A stretch of DNA of 64,000 nt from Alcanivoracaceae bacterium (GTDB lineage Bacteria; Pseudomonadota; Gammaproteobacteria; Pseudomonadales; Alcanivoracaceae), in assembly GCA_023146255.1 (NCBI GenBank), contig JAGLCJ010000016.1, positions 24,769 to 88,768 of the forward strand, in the 5' to 3' direction. The first letter of the stretch is position 1, and each line of letters begins with the position of its first letter. Below the pieces are notes generated by a model, which made no database searches, had not been told where the DNA came from, and worked only from the letters and a program-made list of their open reading frames with translations. The position numbers and the translations under genes are program-made. This document shows, piece by piece, positions 25,600 through 34,256 of this stretch.

Positions 25600-25638
25600 A
25601 ACGGAAAAGGCCCGACGATTTGCCGGGCCTTTTCCGTT
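25600..25638 (+). terminator. Intrinsic terminator of acyl-CoA reductase gene
   Basis: A perfect 15-bp stem AACGGAAAAGGCCCG and its complement with a 9-nt loop, 24 bp after the stop. The right arm contains TTTT and ends TTCTG. Confidence 0.8.
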
Positions 25639-25748
25639 CTGGCGGTCAGGCACGGTGGGTGATGGTGTCCATATTTCCCGCTTTATGAGACCATCGCGGC
25701 CATAGCGCGCCCTGCGCCTGCCCCCATATCTGCCCCGGTACACTGTCC

Positions 25749-27938
25749 ATGGAAATCAAGGTCAACTATCTCGACAACCTCCGGCTCGAGGCAAAGTTTG
25801 ACGACTTTAGCGTCATCTCGGACCAGCCGATCCGCTACAAGGGCGACGGCTCGGCGCCCGGTCCGTTTGACTATTTCCTGGCATCATCGGCGCTGTGCGC
25901 GGCTTACTTCGTCAAGGTGTATTGCAACACCCGCAATATCTCCACCGACAATATTCGCCTGTCGCAGAACAACATTATCGACCCGGAAGATCGCTACAAG
26001 CAGATTTTCCGGATTCAGGTAGAGCTGCCGGAAGACATCAGCGACAAGGATCGTCAAGGTATTATCCGCTCGATAGAGCGCTGCACCGTGAAAAAAGTCG
26101 TGCAGGCCGGACCGGATTTTCAGATCGAGACAGTGGAAAATCTGGACGCCGACACTCAGGCGCTACTGACGGTAAAGCCGGATGGCAATACCCGCACCTT
26201 TATCGAAGGCAAAGACCTGCCACTGGAACAAACCATTGCCAATATGAGCGCCATTCTGGCCGGTCTTGGCATGAAGATCGAAATCGCCTCCTGGCGCAAT
26301 ATCGTGCCGCATGTATGGTCACTGCATATTCGTGATGCGGCATCACCGATGTGCTTTACCAACGGCAAGGGCGCCACCAAGGAAGCGGCACTGTGCTCGG
26401 CGCTGGGCGAATTTATTGAGCGCCTGAGCTGCAATTTTTTCTACAACGACCAGTATTTCGGTCAGGACGTCGGCAACAGCGAGTTTGTCCATTACCCGAA
26501 CGAGAAATGGTTTCAACCCGGCGCCAAAGGCAAGCTGCCCAAAGGCATTCTCGATGAGCATTGCCTGTCAATCTATGACCCCGACGGCGAGCTGCTCGGC
26601 ACGCATCTGTTTGATACCAACTCCGGCGCGCCGGAACGCGGCATCTGCGCTATTCCCTATGTGCGTCAGTCCGATGGTGAAACGGTCTACTTTCCGTCCA
26701 ACCTGATCGAAAACCTGTATCTCAGCAACGGCATGAGCGCCGGCAACACCTTGCCGGAAGCCCAGGTGCAATGTTTATCAGAAATCTTCGAGCGGGCCGT
26801 CAAAAAAGAGATTATCGAAAATGAAGTGGCACTACCGGATGTACCGGAGGCCGTGCTGAACCGCTACCCGCATATTCAGGAAGGTATCAAAGCCCTGGAA
26901 GCCCAGGGCTTTCCGGTGCTGGTCAAGGATGCCTCCCTCGGCGGCCAGTTTCCGGTCATGTGTGTTGCCCTGATGAATCCGAAAACCGGCGGTGTATTTG
27001 TCTCCTTCGGCGCCCATCCCAATTTGCAAGTGGCACTGGAGCGCAGCCTCACCGAGCTGCTGCAGGGCCGCAGCTTCGAAGGCCTGAATGATCTGCCACC
27101 GCCCACCTTCAACAGCATGGCCGTCACCGAACCAAACAATTTCGTCGAGCACTTTATCGATTCCAGCGGCGTGGTGTCCTGGCGCTTTTTCAGTGCCCGC
27201 TCGGATTACGAATTCTGTGACTGGGATTTCAGCGGCACCACCGAAGAAGAAGCCGCCACCCTGTTTGGCATCCTCAAGGACATGGGCCATGAGTGTTATA
27301 TGGCTGTGTTTGAAGATCTCGGCGCACCGGTGTGCCGGATTCTGGTGCCCGGTTACTCCGAGATCTACCCGGTCGACGACCTGATCTGGGACAACACCAA
27401 TATGGCGCTGGAGTTCCGCGAGGACATCCTCAACCTTCACCGTTTAAGCGACGACGAGCTGGCGGCTCTGGTGGAGCGATTGGAAGAAAGCGATCGTGAC
27501 GCCTACATGACAATCATCACCCTGATCGGCATTGAGTTTGATGAGAACACCGTCTGGGGTCAGCTCACCATTCTGGAGCTGAAACTGCTTATCTATCTGG
27601 CACTTGGCCAGCTGGACAATGCGCTGGAACTGGTAGAAGCCTTTCTCCAGTTCAACGACAACACAGTGGAGCGAGGGCGTTTTTATCAGGCCGCGCAGGC
27701 AGTGCTGGAAGTCACGCTGGATGAAGACCTGGCGCTGGAGGATTATCTGCCCAGCTTCCGCCGCATGTTTGGTGATGACATCCTTGATGCCGCCATCGGC
27801 TCGGTCAACGGCAGCGTGCGCTTCCATGGCCTGACGCCCACCAGCATGGCACTGGAAGGACTCGACAAGCATCAACGACTGATTGAAAGCTATAAAAAAC
27901 TGCATGCGGCGAGGCAGGCAATATTCGCAGCTGTTTAA
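25749..27938 (+). CDS. OsmC-YcaO fusion protein
   Basis: A 729-residue protein. Residues 1-140 form an OsmC-like domain (PGPFDYFLASSALCAAYFVKVYC with the family's conserved Cys). Residues about 160-560 are a YcaO domain with SAALGEFIERLS-type ATP-site acidic motifs (CSALGEFIERLSCNFF, CLSEIFERAVKKE), and the C-terminus is a helical tail. YcaO enzymes activate amide backbones with ATP; E. coli YcaO assists methylthiolation of ribosomal protein S12. No peptide substrate or toxin-like partner lies nearby, so a housekeeping role is more likely than a natural-product one. Confidence 0.9.
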   Translation: MEIKVNYLDNLRLEAKFDDFSVISDQPIRYKGDGSAPGPFDYFLASSALCAAYFVKVYCNTRNISTDNIRLSQNNIIDPEDRYKQIFRIQVELPEDISDKDRQGIIRSIERCTVKKVVQAGPDFQIETVENLDADTQALLTVKPDGNTRTFIEGKDLPLEQTIANMSAILAGLGMKIEIASWRNIVPHVWSLHIRDAASPMCFTNGKGATKEAALCSALGEFIERLSCNFFYNDQYFGQDVGNSEFVHYPNEKWFQPGAKGKLPKGILDEHCLSIYDPDGELLGTHLFDTNSGAPERGICAIPYVRQSDGETVYFPSNLIENLYLSNGMSAGNTLPEAQVQCLSEIFERAVKKEIIENEVALPDVPEAVLNRYPHIQEGIKALEAQGFPVLVKDASLGGQFPVMCVALMNPKTGGVFVSFGAHPNLQVALERSLTELLQGRSFEGLNDLPPPTFNSMAVTEPNNFVEHFIDSSGVVSWRFFSARSDYEFCDWDFSGTTEEEAATLFGILKDMGHECYMAVFEDLGAPVCRILVPGYSEIYPVDDLIWDNTNMALEFREDILNLHRLSDDELAALVERLEESDRDAYMTIITLIGIEFDENTVWGQLTILELKLLIYLALGQLDNALELVEAFLQFNDNTVERGRFYQAAQAVLEVTLDEDLALEDYLPSFRRMFGDDILDAAIGSVNGSVRFHGLTPTSMALEGLDKHQRLIESYKKLHAARQAIFAAV

Positions 27939-27961
27939 AGAGACTACTGACAACCTCTCCC

Positions 27962-28015
27962 GTAGGAGCCGTCGATCGACGGCGAATAGCTTCGCGGCCG
28001 ATCGGCCGCTCCTAC
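27962..28015. repeat. REP-like hairpin
   Basis: GTAGGAG and CTCCTAC close a hairpin whose arms are each palindromic in turn (CCGTCGATCGACGG and CGGCCGATCGGCCG). Same family as 16501 and 22532. A single half-element, GGAGCCGTCGATCGACGGCG, follows at 28033-28054. Confidence 0.85.
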
Positions 28016-28032
28016 AGAAAATCTACACGGCC

Positions 28033-28054
28033 GGAGCCGTCGATCGACGGCGAA
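28033..28054. repeat. REP half-element
   Basis: One arm of the REP type, GGAGCCGTCGATCGACGGCG, next to the full element at 27962 and without a partner arm. It contains the palindrome CCGTCGATCGACGG. Confidence 0.7.
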
Positions 28055-28079
28055 GTTAGCTGGCACTTTGCCAGACCGC

Positions 28080-28105
28080 AAAGAGGCGCTTCCAGGCGCC
28101 TCTTT
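28080..28105. terminator. Bidirectional terminator
   Basis: AAAGAGGCGC and GCGCCTCTTT form a perfect 10-bp stem with a 6-nt loop. The A and T tracts make it usable in both directions. It follows the YcaO gene by 141 bp. Confidence 0.75.
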
Positions 28106-28171
28106 CGCCTCCATCTCAGCCGATATCCTCACCGCCATTCTCGCCAATCTCCCCCCTGCCTTTATCAGAAC

Positions 28172-28185
28172 GTGATCTGAATCAA
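28172..28185. promoter_or_regulatory. Candidate FNR/Anr site upstream of katG
   Basis: GTGAT-CTGA-ATCAA matches the FNR consensus TTGAT-N4-ATCAA at 9 of 10 positions. It lies 171 bp before the katG start and after the terminator of the preceding gene, so katG is the only downstream gene. Confidence 0.4.
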
Positions 28186-28240
28186 GACCCGATTAATTCT
28201 GGCTATCAACGCTATGCAAAGCCTGCGTTAGGGTGATATG

Positions 28241-28265
28241 AACACCATGATCTATAAGTGGTGTT
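28241..28265. promoter_or_regulatory. Dyad around a possible katG -10
   Basis: AACACCA and TGGTGTT form a perfect 7-bp inverted repeat with 11 bases between them; the spacer contains TATAAG, a possible -10. A bound dimer would block the promoter. It does not match the OxyR or Fur consensus as I know them. Confidence 0.45.
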
Positions 28266-28356
28266 ATTGCGCAGACAGCCAGACAAGCTGTGCTAAGCGG
28301 CGTACGCTGTCAGCGTCAGGGATTTGATCAATTCACTCAGGAATCGGGAGAAAGCA

Positions 28357-30579
28357 ATGACTGCTATCAAGGCGAATAACGAGGGCAAATGCCCCGTCAT
28401 GCACGGCGCCCAAACCACCATGGGCAGCAAGGGGCCAGCCAATCACGACTGGTGGCCTAATCAGCTGAATCTGAAAATCCTCCACCAGCACACCCCGGAA
28501 TCCAGTCCCCTTGGCGCCGGCTTCAACTACGCCAAGGCTTTCAAGAAGCTGAACTACAAAGCCCTGAAAAAAGACCTGCACGCGCTGATGACCGATTCGC
28601 AAGACTGGTGGCCGGCGGACTATGGCCATTACGGCCCGTTCTTTATCCGCATGGCCTGGCACAGCGCCGGTACCTACCGCAGCGGCGATGGTCGCGGCGG
28701 CGGCAACACCGGTAACCAGCGCTTCGCGCCGATCAACAGCTGGCCGGACAACGGCAACCTCGACAAGGCCCGACGCCTGCTCTGGCCGATCAAGCAGAAA
28801 TACGGCAACCAGATTTCCTGGGCCGACCTGATGCTGCTGGCCGGCAACGTGGCACTGGAATCCATGGGCTTCAAGACCTTCGGCTTTGGCGGCGGCCGCG
28901 CCGACATCTTTGCCCCGGAAGAAGACATCTACTGGGGCGCCGAAAAGAAGTGGCTTGCCGACAGCAAATCCGACAACAGCCGCTACAGCGGCAAGCGCGA
29001 CCTGGAGAACCCGCTCGCCGCCGTGCAAATGGGCCTGATCTATGTGAACCCGGAAGGCCCGGACGGCAACCCGGACCCGCTGCTGTCCGCCATCGACATC
29101 CGCGAAACCTTTGCCCGCATGGGCATGGACGACGAGGAAACCGTCGCCCTGACCGCCGGCGGCCACACCTTCGGTAAGGCCCACGGTGCCGGCGACGCCG
29201 CACTGGTCGGCCCGGAGCCGGAAGCAGCGCCGATCGAGGAAATGGGCTTTGGCTGGAAAAACCGCCACGGCACCGGCAAGGGCGGCGACACCATCACCAG
29301 CGGCCTCGAAGGCGCCTGGACCAACACCCCGATCAAGTGGGACATGAGTTACTTCGACCTGCTGTTCGGCTACGAATGGGAGCTGGGCAAGAGCCCCGCC
29401 GGCGCCCACCAATGGCATCCGAAAAATGTCGCCAAAAAAGACATGGTGCCGGACGCCCACGACCCGAGGAAAAAGCACCGGCCGATGATGAGTACCGCCG
29501 ACATGGCCATGCGCATGGATCCGGCCTACGAGAAAATCTCACGCCGCTTCCACAAGAACCCGAAGGCGTTTGCTGATGCCTTCGCCCGCGCCTGGTTCAA
29601 ACTGCTGCACCGCGACATGGGGCCGAAATCCCGCTACCTCGGCCCGGAAGTGCCAAAGGAAGAGCTGCTCTGGCAAGACCCGCTGCCGCCGGTGGATCAC
29701 AAGCTGATCGGCAAAAAAGACATTGCCGCGCTGAAAAAGCAGATCCTCGAATCCGGCCTGACCATTTCGCAACTGGTCTCCACCGCCTGGGCCTCGGCCT
29801 CCACTTTCCGCGGCTCGGACAACCGTGGCGGCGCCAACGGCGCACGCATTCGTCTGGCCCCGCAGAAAGACTGGGAAGTAAACCAGCCGGCGCAGCTGAA
29901 AAAAGTGCTGGCGAAACTGGAAAGCATCCAGAAGGCGTTCAATGCGCAAGGCGGTAAAACCCGGGTGTCACTGGCCGATCTGATCGTGCTTGGCGGTGCG
30001 GCTGCCGTTGAAGAAGCCGCTCGCGCCGCCGGCACCAAGGTGGATGTGCCGTTCGAGCCGGGTCGCACCGATGCCCTGGCAAAGCAGACCGATGCCGAAT
30101 CGTTCGAGGTACTGGAACCGGTCGCCGATGGCTTCCGCAACTATCAGAAGAAGCGCTACACCGTACCGGCCGAAGAAATGCTGGTCGACCGCGCCCAACT
30201 GCTGACCCTGACCGCACCGGAAATGACCGTACTGGTCGGCGGCATGCGCGTGCTCGGCACCAATGTCGGCAACGCCAAACATGGCGTGTTCACAAAAAAA
30301 ACCGGTGTGCTCAGCAACGACTTCTTCGTCAACCTGCTCGATATGAGCACCGAGTGGAAGCCGGTGAACGCGGACGCGGAAGAGTTCGAAGGCCGCGACC
30401 GCAAGACCGGCAAGGTCAAGTGGACCGCCACCCGGGTGGACCTGATCTTCGGCTCCAACTCGCAACTGCGGGCGCTGGCCGAGGTGTACGCTCAGGCTGA
30501 CGCGAAGGAGAAGTTCGTGAAAGACTTCGTTAAAGCCTGGAACAAGGTGATGAATGCGGATCGCTTTGATCTGGCGTGA
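28357..30579 (+). CDS. katG: Catalase-peroxidase
   Basis: A 740-residue bifunctional heme enzyme that removes hydrogen peroxide. The distal site is Arg98, Trp101 and His102 in RMAWHSAGTY; Tyr in LIYVNPEGPDG and Met in the following helix are the expected partners of the Trp-Tyr-Met crosslink. The proximal heme His is in TAGGHTFGKAHG. The C-terminal half is the usual inactive duplicate domain. The ATG at 28357 follows GGGAG; an upstream in-frame codon at 28324 is weaker. No signal peptide. Confidence 0.97.
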   Translation: MTAIKANNEGKCPVMHGAQTTMGSKGPANHDWWPNQLNLKILHQHTPESSPLGAGFNYAKAFKKLNYKALKKDLHALMTDSQDWWPADYGHYGPFFIRMAWHSAGTYRSGDGRGGGNTGNQRFAPINSWPDNGNLDKARRLLWPIKQKYGNQISWADLMLLAGNVALESMGFKTFGFGGGRADIFAPEEDIYWGAEKKWLADSKSDNSRYSGKRDLENPLAAVQMGLIYVNPEGPDGNPDPLLSAIDIRETFARMGMDDEETVALTAGGHTFGKAHGAGDAALVGPEPEAAPIEEMGFGWKNRHGTGKGGDTITSGLEGAWTNTPIKWDMSYFDLLFGYEWELGKSPAGAHQWHPKNVAKKDMVPDAHDPRKKHRPMMSTADMAMRMDPAYEKISRRFHKNPKAFADAFARAWFKLLHRDMGPKSRYLGPEVPKEELLWQDPLPPVDHKLIGKKDIAALKKQILESGLTISQLVSTAWASASTFRGSDNRGGANGARIRLAPQKDWEVNQPAQLKKVLAKLESIQKAFNAQGGKTRVSLADLIVLGGAAAVEEAARAAGTKVDVPFEPGRTDALAKQTDAESFEVLEPVADGFRNYQKKRYTVPAEEMLVDRAQLLTLTAPEMTVLVGGMRVLGTNVGNAKHGVFTKKTGVLSNDFFVNLLDMSTEWKPVNADAEEFEGRDRKTGKVKWTATRVDLIFGSNSQLRALAEVYAQADAKEKFVKDFVKAWNKVMNADRFDLA

Positions 30580-30605
30580 TTACCACATTCTTTGCGGAAG
30601 TGACT

Positions 30606-30632
30606 GAGGCGCCGAATGGCGCCTCTTTCTTT
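30606..30632 (+). terminator. Intrinsic terminator of katG
   Basis: A perfect 8-bp stem GAGGCGCC/GGCGCCTC with loop GAAT, followed by TTTCTTT, starting 27 bp after the katG stop. Confidence 0.85.
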
Positions 30633-30668
30633 GGCTTGCCGTGCCCATGTCTTTCAAAGACTCCGGTT

Positions 30669-31133
30669 TCAGCGTGCAAGAAGGTCTTTCGCCGCCTTGA
30701 GGCTGTCGCCCTCTTTTGCCAGCTCTTTTCTTGCAAATGCCTCAATGGCTTTTTCATGCGCATAGACATAGGCAAAAAATTTCTTGTCCTCACCTTCGGC
30801 ATGATCTTTCAGCCGCAGGAATTTTTCCTGAAAAGGCTGAGTGGCATCGCGCACCAGCCTCATGGCCAGCCACCAGGGCATCAGGCCCAGCGCGGCGCCC
30901 TCGGCCTTGCCTTTTAACGCCCAACCGGTTGGCTCGACAATGGACTGACCGGTCGCCGTCATGTAATCAAGGTAACGTTGCAGCGTCTGCTCCTCCAACG
31001 CCTTGAGCACCAGCCACTTCTGCTTGCGCTCTGCGTTTCTTGTCAAACGCGCAGCGATGTCAAAAACCGCAGAGCCGTAAACCTCGGACTCATGGATGTG
31101 TTGCAAGTCCTTCTTGTACTCGGGATAAGTCAT
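30669..31133 (-). CDS. Hypothetical helical protein
   Basis: A 154-residue, mostly alpha-helical, Lys/Glu/Ala-rich protein. The N-terminal part (HESEVYGSAVFDIAARLTRN, LKALEEQTLQRYLDYM) has spaced Glu and His that could suggest a ferritin-like bundle, but I do not recognise the family. A hydrophobic central helix (AALGLMPWWLAMRLV) could touch a membrane. Its ATG overlaps the stop of the alpha/beta hydrolase by four bases, so the two are coupled. Confidence 0.7.
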   Translation of the reverse strand: MTYPEYKKDLQHIHESEVYGSAVFDIAARLTRNAERKQKWLVLKALEEQTLQRYLDYMTATGQSIVEPTGWALKGKAEGAALGLMPWWLAMRLVRDATQPFQEKFLRLKDHAEGEDKKFFAYVYAHEKAIEAFARKELAKEGDSLKAAKDLLAR

Positions 31134-32062
31134 TGTTCATCTCCTGACTGTTTCGTCGTGAAAGCTTTGCTGCCCGCAGCCAGTTCTGCCAGCGCCTGTT
31201 CCAGTGCCCCGAAATAGGCCTCGGGACTTTCGATAAAGGGCATATGCCCGACATTCTGGAACACCACCAGTCTGGCGTTTGCAATATTGCCAGCGAGCAC
31301 CAGCGACTGCTCCGAAGGCACCACCGGGTCATCAGAACCGGTCAACAGATAGCAAGGCGTCCTGATCTGGTCCAACTGGCCAGCAATCTCGATGCTGCTG
31401 ATCCCGTTAAGCAGGACAAATAGTGCGCCGGCATCCTGGTTGAGAACATCCGCCTCAATGTTGTCCAGAAAACGCTGGCTTAAAGGGTTGGCACGGTATG
31501 CCCTGGGATCACAGGCAAGCATGCTGGCAAAGATTGTGCGCACAAGGCGGCTTTTTTTCGCGATAAAAAGATTGGCTACAAACAGCCCTTTCGCCCAATT
31601 GCCGAGCCCGGCAAGTTTCAGCAGCTGCCCTTCGACCCCTCCCCACACTCCGCGGTGAAAGCCGGCGACACTGACAATGCCAATGACATTCGGCACCTGA
31701 TGAATAGCAAGATTCAGGGCACTGAAACCGCCCGTTGAGTGGCCCACGATAATGACTTTTCTATCGCCCAGCAGCGCCTTCAATGCACCGTTCATGATGC
31801 GAAAGAACCAGTCTTCGTTGACTTGCCCGGGCTGAAAGTCCTGCGGCGCCGTCGACGGGTAATGGGCGGGCAAACCCAGAGCAAACCAGGCTTTATCCTC
31901 CCTGAAGGCGGGCGGCACACAGTCGCGCCAGCAGTTGACCGAAGCCAATACCCCGTGAATAAACACGATTGCCGGCTCGCCCTCTCTGGCCCGATGCTCG
32001 TTTACCGCGAGGAACGCCAGCTGATGACCTTCCGCCTCTACCAACCCTTCCCGTACCTTCAT
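31130..32062 (-). CDS. Alpha/beta hydrolase
   Basis: A 310-residue alpha/beta-hydrolase-fold protein with the oxyanion motif FIHGVLASVN near residue 34, nucleophile elbow VGHSTGGFSAL (Ser), acid in TGSDDPVVP and a final His in NVGHMPFIESPE. This is a standard catalytic triad; the substrate is unknown. The ATG at 32062 follows GGAGG; an in-frame ATG at 32107 has no such site. Couples to the downstream helical protein. Confidence 0.88.
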   Translation of the reverse strand: MKVREGLVEAEGHQLAFLAVNEHRAREGEPAIVFIHGVLASVNCWRDCVPPAFREDKAWFALGLPAHYPSTAPQDFQPGQVNEDWFFRIMNGALKALLGDRKVIIVGHSTGGFSALNLAIHQVPNVIGIVSVAGFHRGVWGGVEGQLLKLAGLGNWAKGLFVANLFIAKKSRLVRTIFASMLACDPRAYRANPLSQRFLDNIEADVLNQDAGALFVLLNGISSIEIAGQLDQIRTPCYLLTGSDDPVVPSEQSLVLAGNIANARLVVFQNVGHMPFIESPEAYFGALEQALAELAAGSKAFTTKQSGDEQ

Positions 32063-32183
32063 GATCTTGCCCCTGCCTCCGCATGACAGCGCTTCAGCCA
32101 GCCCCACTAAAACACGGAGAAATGAACACCGGCAACGGACAGCAGGTTAACATGCCGCATCAGGGTGGCATTGAACGAAAGAG

Positions 32184-32924
32184 CTAAAGCCGGTTGGACT
32201 GCTGCAGCGCTCGCAGGGCATCCAGATAGGTCAGGCCAAAGGACTCGGAGAACGCACGACTCATATGCGCCAGATCGCTGAAGCCCGCCATCATCGCCGC
32301 CTCCCCCGGCGGAGTTGCATCCAGCAACGCATCCATTGCCACCCTCAGCTTGAGCCACTTTTTGTAGCTGCGCACCGGAACGCCAGTGCGCTCGACAAAC
32401 CAGTGCGAGAATCGGGTCGGGGACAAATTCGCGATTGCGGCGAGCGAGTCCCGGTCGACATCCTCACCATCCCCCAGTTTCGCCCTGATTTCGCCGATTA
32501 CCGCCTTGAACCTGTGGTCCTCGGAAGCGGCAAGATCGGCCGCGTCGAGGGCGCCGGAATGCAACAGCTCGCGCAGGTCAGTACTGGCGGTAATGGACGC
32601 CAGCTCCCGCGGAAGTTGTTCATGGGAAAGTGACAGCCAGCCTGCCTGCGCATCCTTGTTCAGCGCCTTGAGAATGGACTCACTCAAAGGATCAAAATAG
32701 ATGGAGCACACAAAGCCGGAAAGTAAACGATGGGTTGTTTTCGAGGCGAAATAGGCGGCTTTTGCTCTCTGCAGCCCGGCAGAGGTTTCGAATTCCAGGT
32801 CACCATCCAGTGCTATGGTGATTTGCGAGGCCCAATGACCATGCGCCTTGTTTTCAGCAACATGGCCGCGAAATATCGCCACCCTATCTGAAAAAACGAT
32901 GTCTCCCTTCCAGTCTTTGGGCAT
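32184..32924 (-). CDS. AraC-family transcriptional regulator
   Basis: A 246-residue regulator: N-terminal sensory part with a cupin-like start (GHWASQITIALDGDLEF) and a C-terminal AraC double helix-turn-helix (NLSPTRFSHWFVERTGVPVRSYKKWLKLR, AAMMAGFSDLAHMSRAFSESFG). It lies upstream of the hydrolase pair on the same strand and divergent from the SDR-GMC cluster, so it may control either. The frame extends to a GTG at 32969; the ATG at 32924 is preferred. Confidence 0.87.
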   Translation of the reverse strand: MPKDWKGDIVFSDRVAIFRGHVAENKAHGHWASQITIALDGDLEFETSAGLQRAKAAYFASKTTHRLLSGFVCSIYFDPLSESILKALNKDAQAGWLSLSHEQLPRELASITASTDLRELLHSGALDAADLAASEDHRFKAVIGEIRAKLGDGEDVDRDSLAAIANLSPTRFSHWFVERTGVPVRSYKKWLKLRVAMDALLDATPPGEAAMMAGFSDLAHMSRAFSESFGLTYLDALRALQQSNRL

Positions 32925-32963
32925 AAACGACCTTCGTTGTGGAAGAACATAAGAGTGACCGGA

Positions 32964-32983
32964 TAGCACGCTGCACTAGCACG
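32964..32983. promoter_or_regulatory. TAGCACG direct repeat before AraC gene
   Basis: TAGCACG occurs at 32964-32970 and 32977-32983, 13 bp apart. AraC-type regulators often bind direct repeats, but usually with about 21-bp spacing, so this is weak. Confidence 0.25.
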
Positions 32984-33168
32984 AAAACACAGCGTGCCAT
33001 CCAGCCAGTAATACGCCACCCGAGCGCTCATCTGCTTATACTGTACAAACCACCAGTCAACAACCCCGTCCACCCTGTCACCCGTCGACAACTTTCTCCC
33101 CCCTGTGTACTGGCGCAAAAAGCGGCGCAGAATAGACTGCCTTCGTTCCTGACAACCGGAGATGCAGC

Positions 33169-34167
33169 ATGTCACGACGAATCACTCTTGGCGGAATTGC
33201 CCTTGGCGTGCCGGATCTGCGGCCCCATGCGAAGCGCTTTGTCGAAAGCGCAGCCCGCGGGGTGCATCAGCGGCTGATGCCGAATGCGGCGCTGCGGCAT
33301 CGGGTCAAGGGCAAGGTGGTGCTGATTACCGGGGCCAGTTCCGGCATTGGTGCCGGGGTGGCGCACAAGCTGGCCGAGGCCGGCGCCACGGTGCTGCTGA
33401 CGGCGCGGTCTATTGATGCACTGGAGGATCTGGCGGCGAAGATCCGTGATAACGGCGGTGATGCGGTGGCGTACCGGGCGGATATTGCCGATCTCGACGA
33501 TTGCGACCGGCTCTGCCAGAAGGTGCTGGAAGATCATGGCCGGGTCGACATCCTGATCAATAATGCCGGCCGCTCAATCCGGCGTTCGGTGGTGTATTCG
33601 CTGGAGCGCTTCCACGATTACCAGCGCACCATGCAGCTGAATTATTTCGGCGCCATCCGCCTGGCCATGAACCTGATTCCGGCAATGAAAGAGAACGGTG
33701 ACGGCCACATTATCAATGTCACCACCGTTGGCGTGTTCAACGGCGTGCCGCGTTTCTCAGCCTATCTGGGTTCAAAGTGCGCGCTGGAAGGCTGGACCAT
33801 GGCGGCGCAGAACGAGCTTTTGCATACCGGCGTCAGCTTTACCCTGATGAACTACCCGCTGGTGCGCACGCCGATGATCGCGCCGACCAAGATCTACGAT
33901 TACTTCCCGGCGATGAGCCCGGAGAAGGCGGTGGACTGGATGTGCGAGGCGATTGTGACCCGGCCGAAACGGAAGGTGACCGCTTTTGGCCTGTTTGCAC
34001 AGGGCATGTACACGGTGCTGCCGAAGACCGCCGAGCTGATCGTCAACACCGGCTACCAGATCGTGCCGGAGTTCTTTGGCAAGGAAAAGCAAGGCTCTGG
34101 CAGTAAGTCAGCGCTTGCAAGCGAGGAAGCTGACAGCAATGTCCGGCCGCTGCGCCGGCGCAAGTAG
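33169..34167 (+). CDS. Acr1-like short-chain dehydrogenase
   Basis: A 332-residue SDR closely resembling the C-terminal domain of the acyl-CoA reductase at 23563 and Acinetobacter Acr1: TGASSGIGA (about 53), NNAGRSIRRSV, RTMQLNYFGA, Tyr199-x3-Lys203 (YLGSK) and PLVRTPMIAPTKIYD. Acr1 reduces fatty acyl-CoA to aldehyde. An extra 45-residue N-terminus with HAKRFVESAARGVHQ precedes the domain. The substrate here is inferred. First gene of a likely unit with the GMC oxidoreductase, 89 bp downstream. Confidence 0.87.
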   Translation: MSRRITLGGIALGVPDLRPHAKRFVESAARGVHQRLMPNAALRHRVKGKVVLITGASSGIGAGVAHKLAEAGATVLLTARSIDALEDLAAKIRDNGGDAVAYRADIADLDDCDRLCQKVLEDHGRVDILINNAGRSIRRSVVYSLERFHDYQRTMQLNYFGAIRLAMNLIPAMKENGDGHIINVTTVGVFNGVPRFSAYLGSKCALEGWTMAAQNELLHTGVSFTLMNYPLVRTPMIAPTKIYDYFPAMSPEKAVDWMCEAIVTRPKRKVTAFGLFAQGMYTVLPKTAELIVNTGYQIVPEFFGKEKQGSGSKSALASEEADSNVRPLRRRK

Positions 34168-34256
34168 GCTCCAGCCCTGCCCCGGCTTACCCGATGCTGC
34201 AGAAACAACTGCGCGATAGGACAAGCCAAAAGTACTAGATCGGCTACACTCGGAGC

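Noticed and set aside
25749..27938. Azole-peptide (RiPP) biosynthesis locus around the YcaO protein
   Set aside because: No precursor peptide, E1-like partner or dehydrogenase of that type nearby; the OsmC fusion suggests another role.
28333..29478. 381-codon minus frame opposite katG
   Set aside because: Antisense shadow; no motif, no ribosome binding site.
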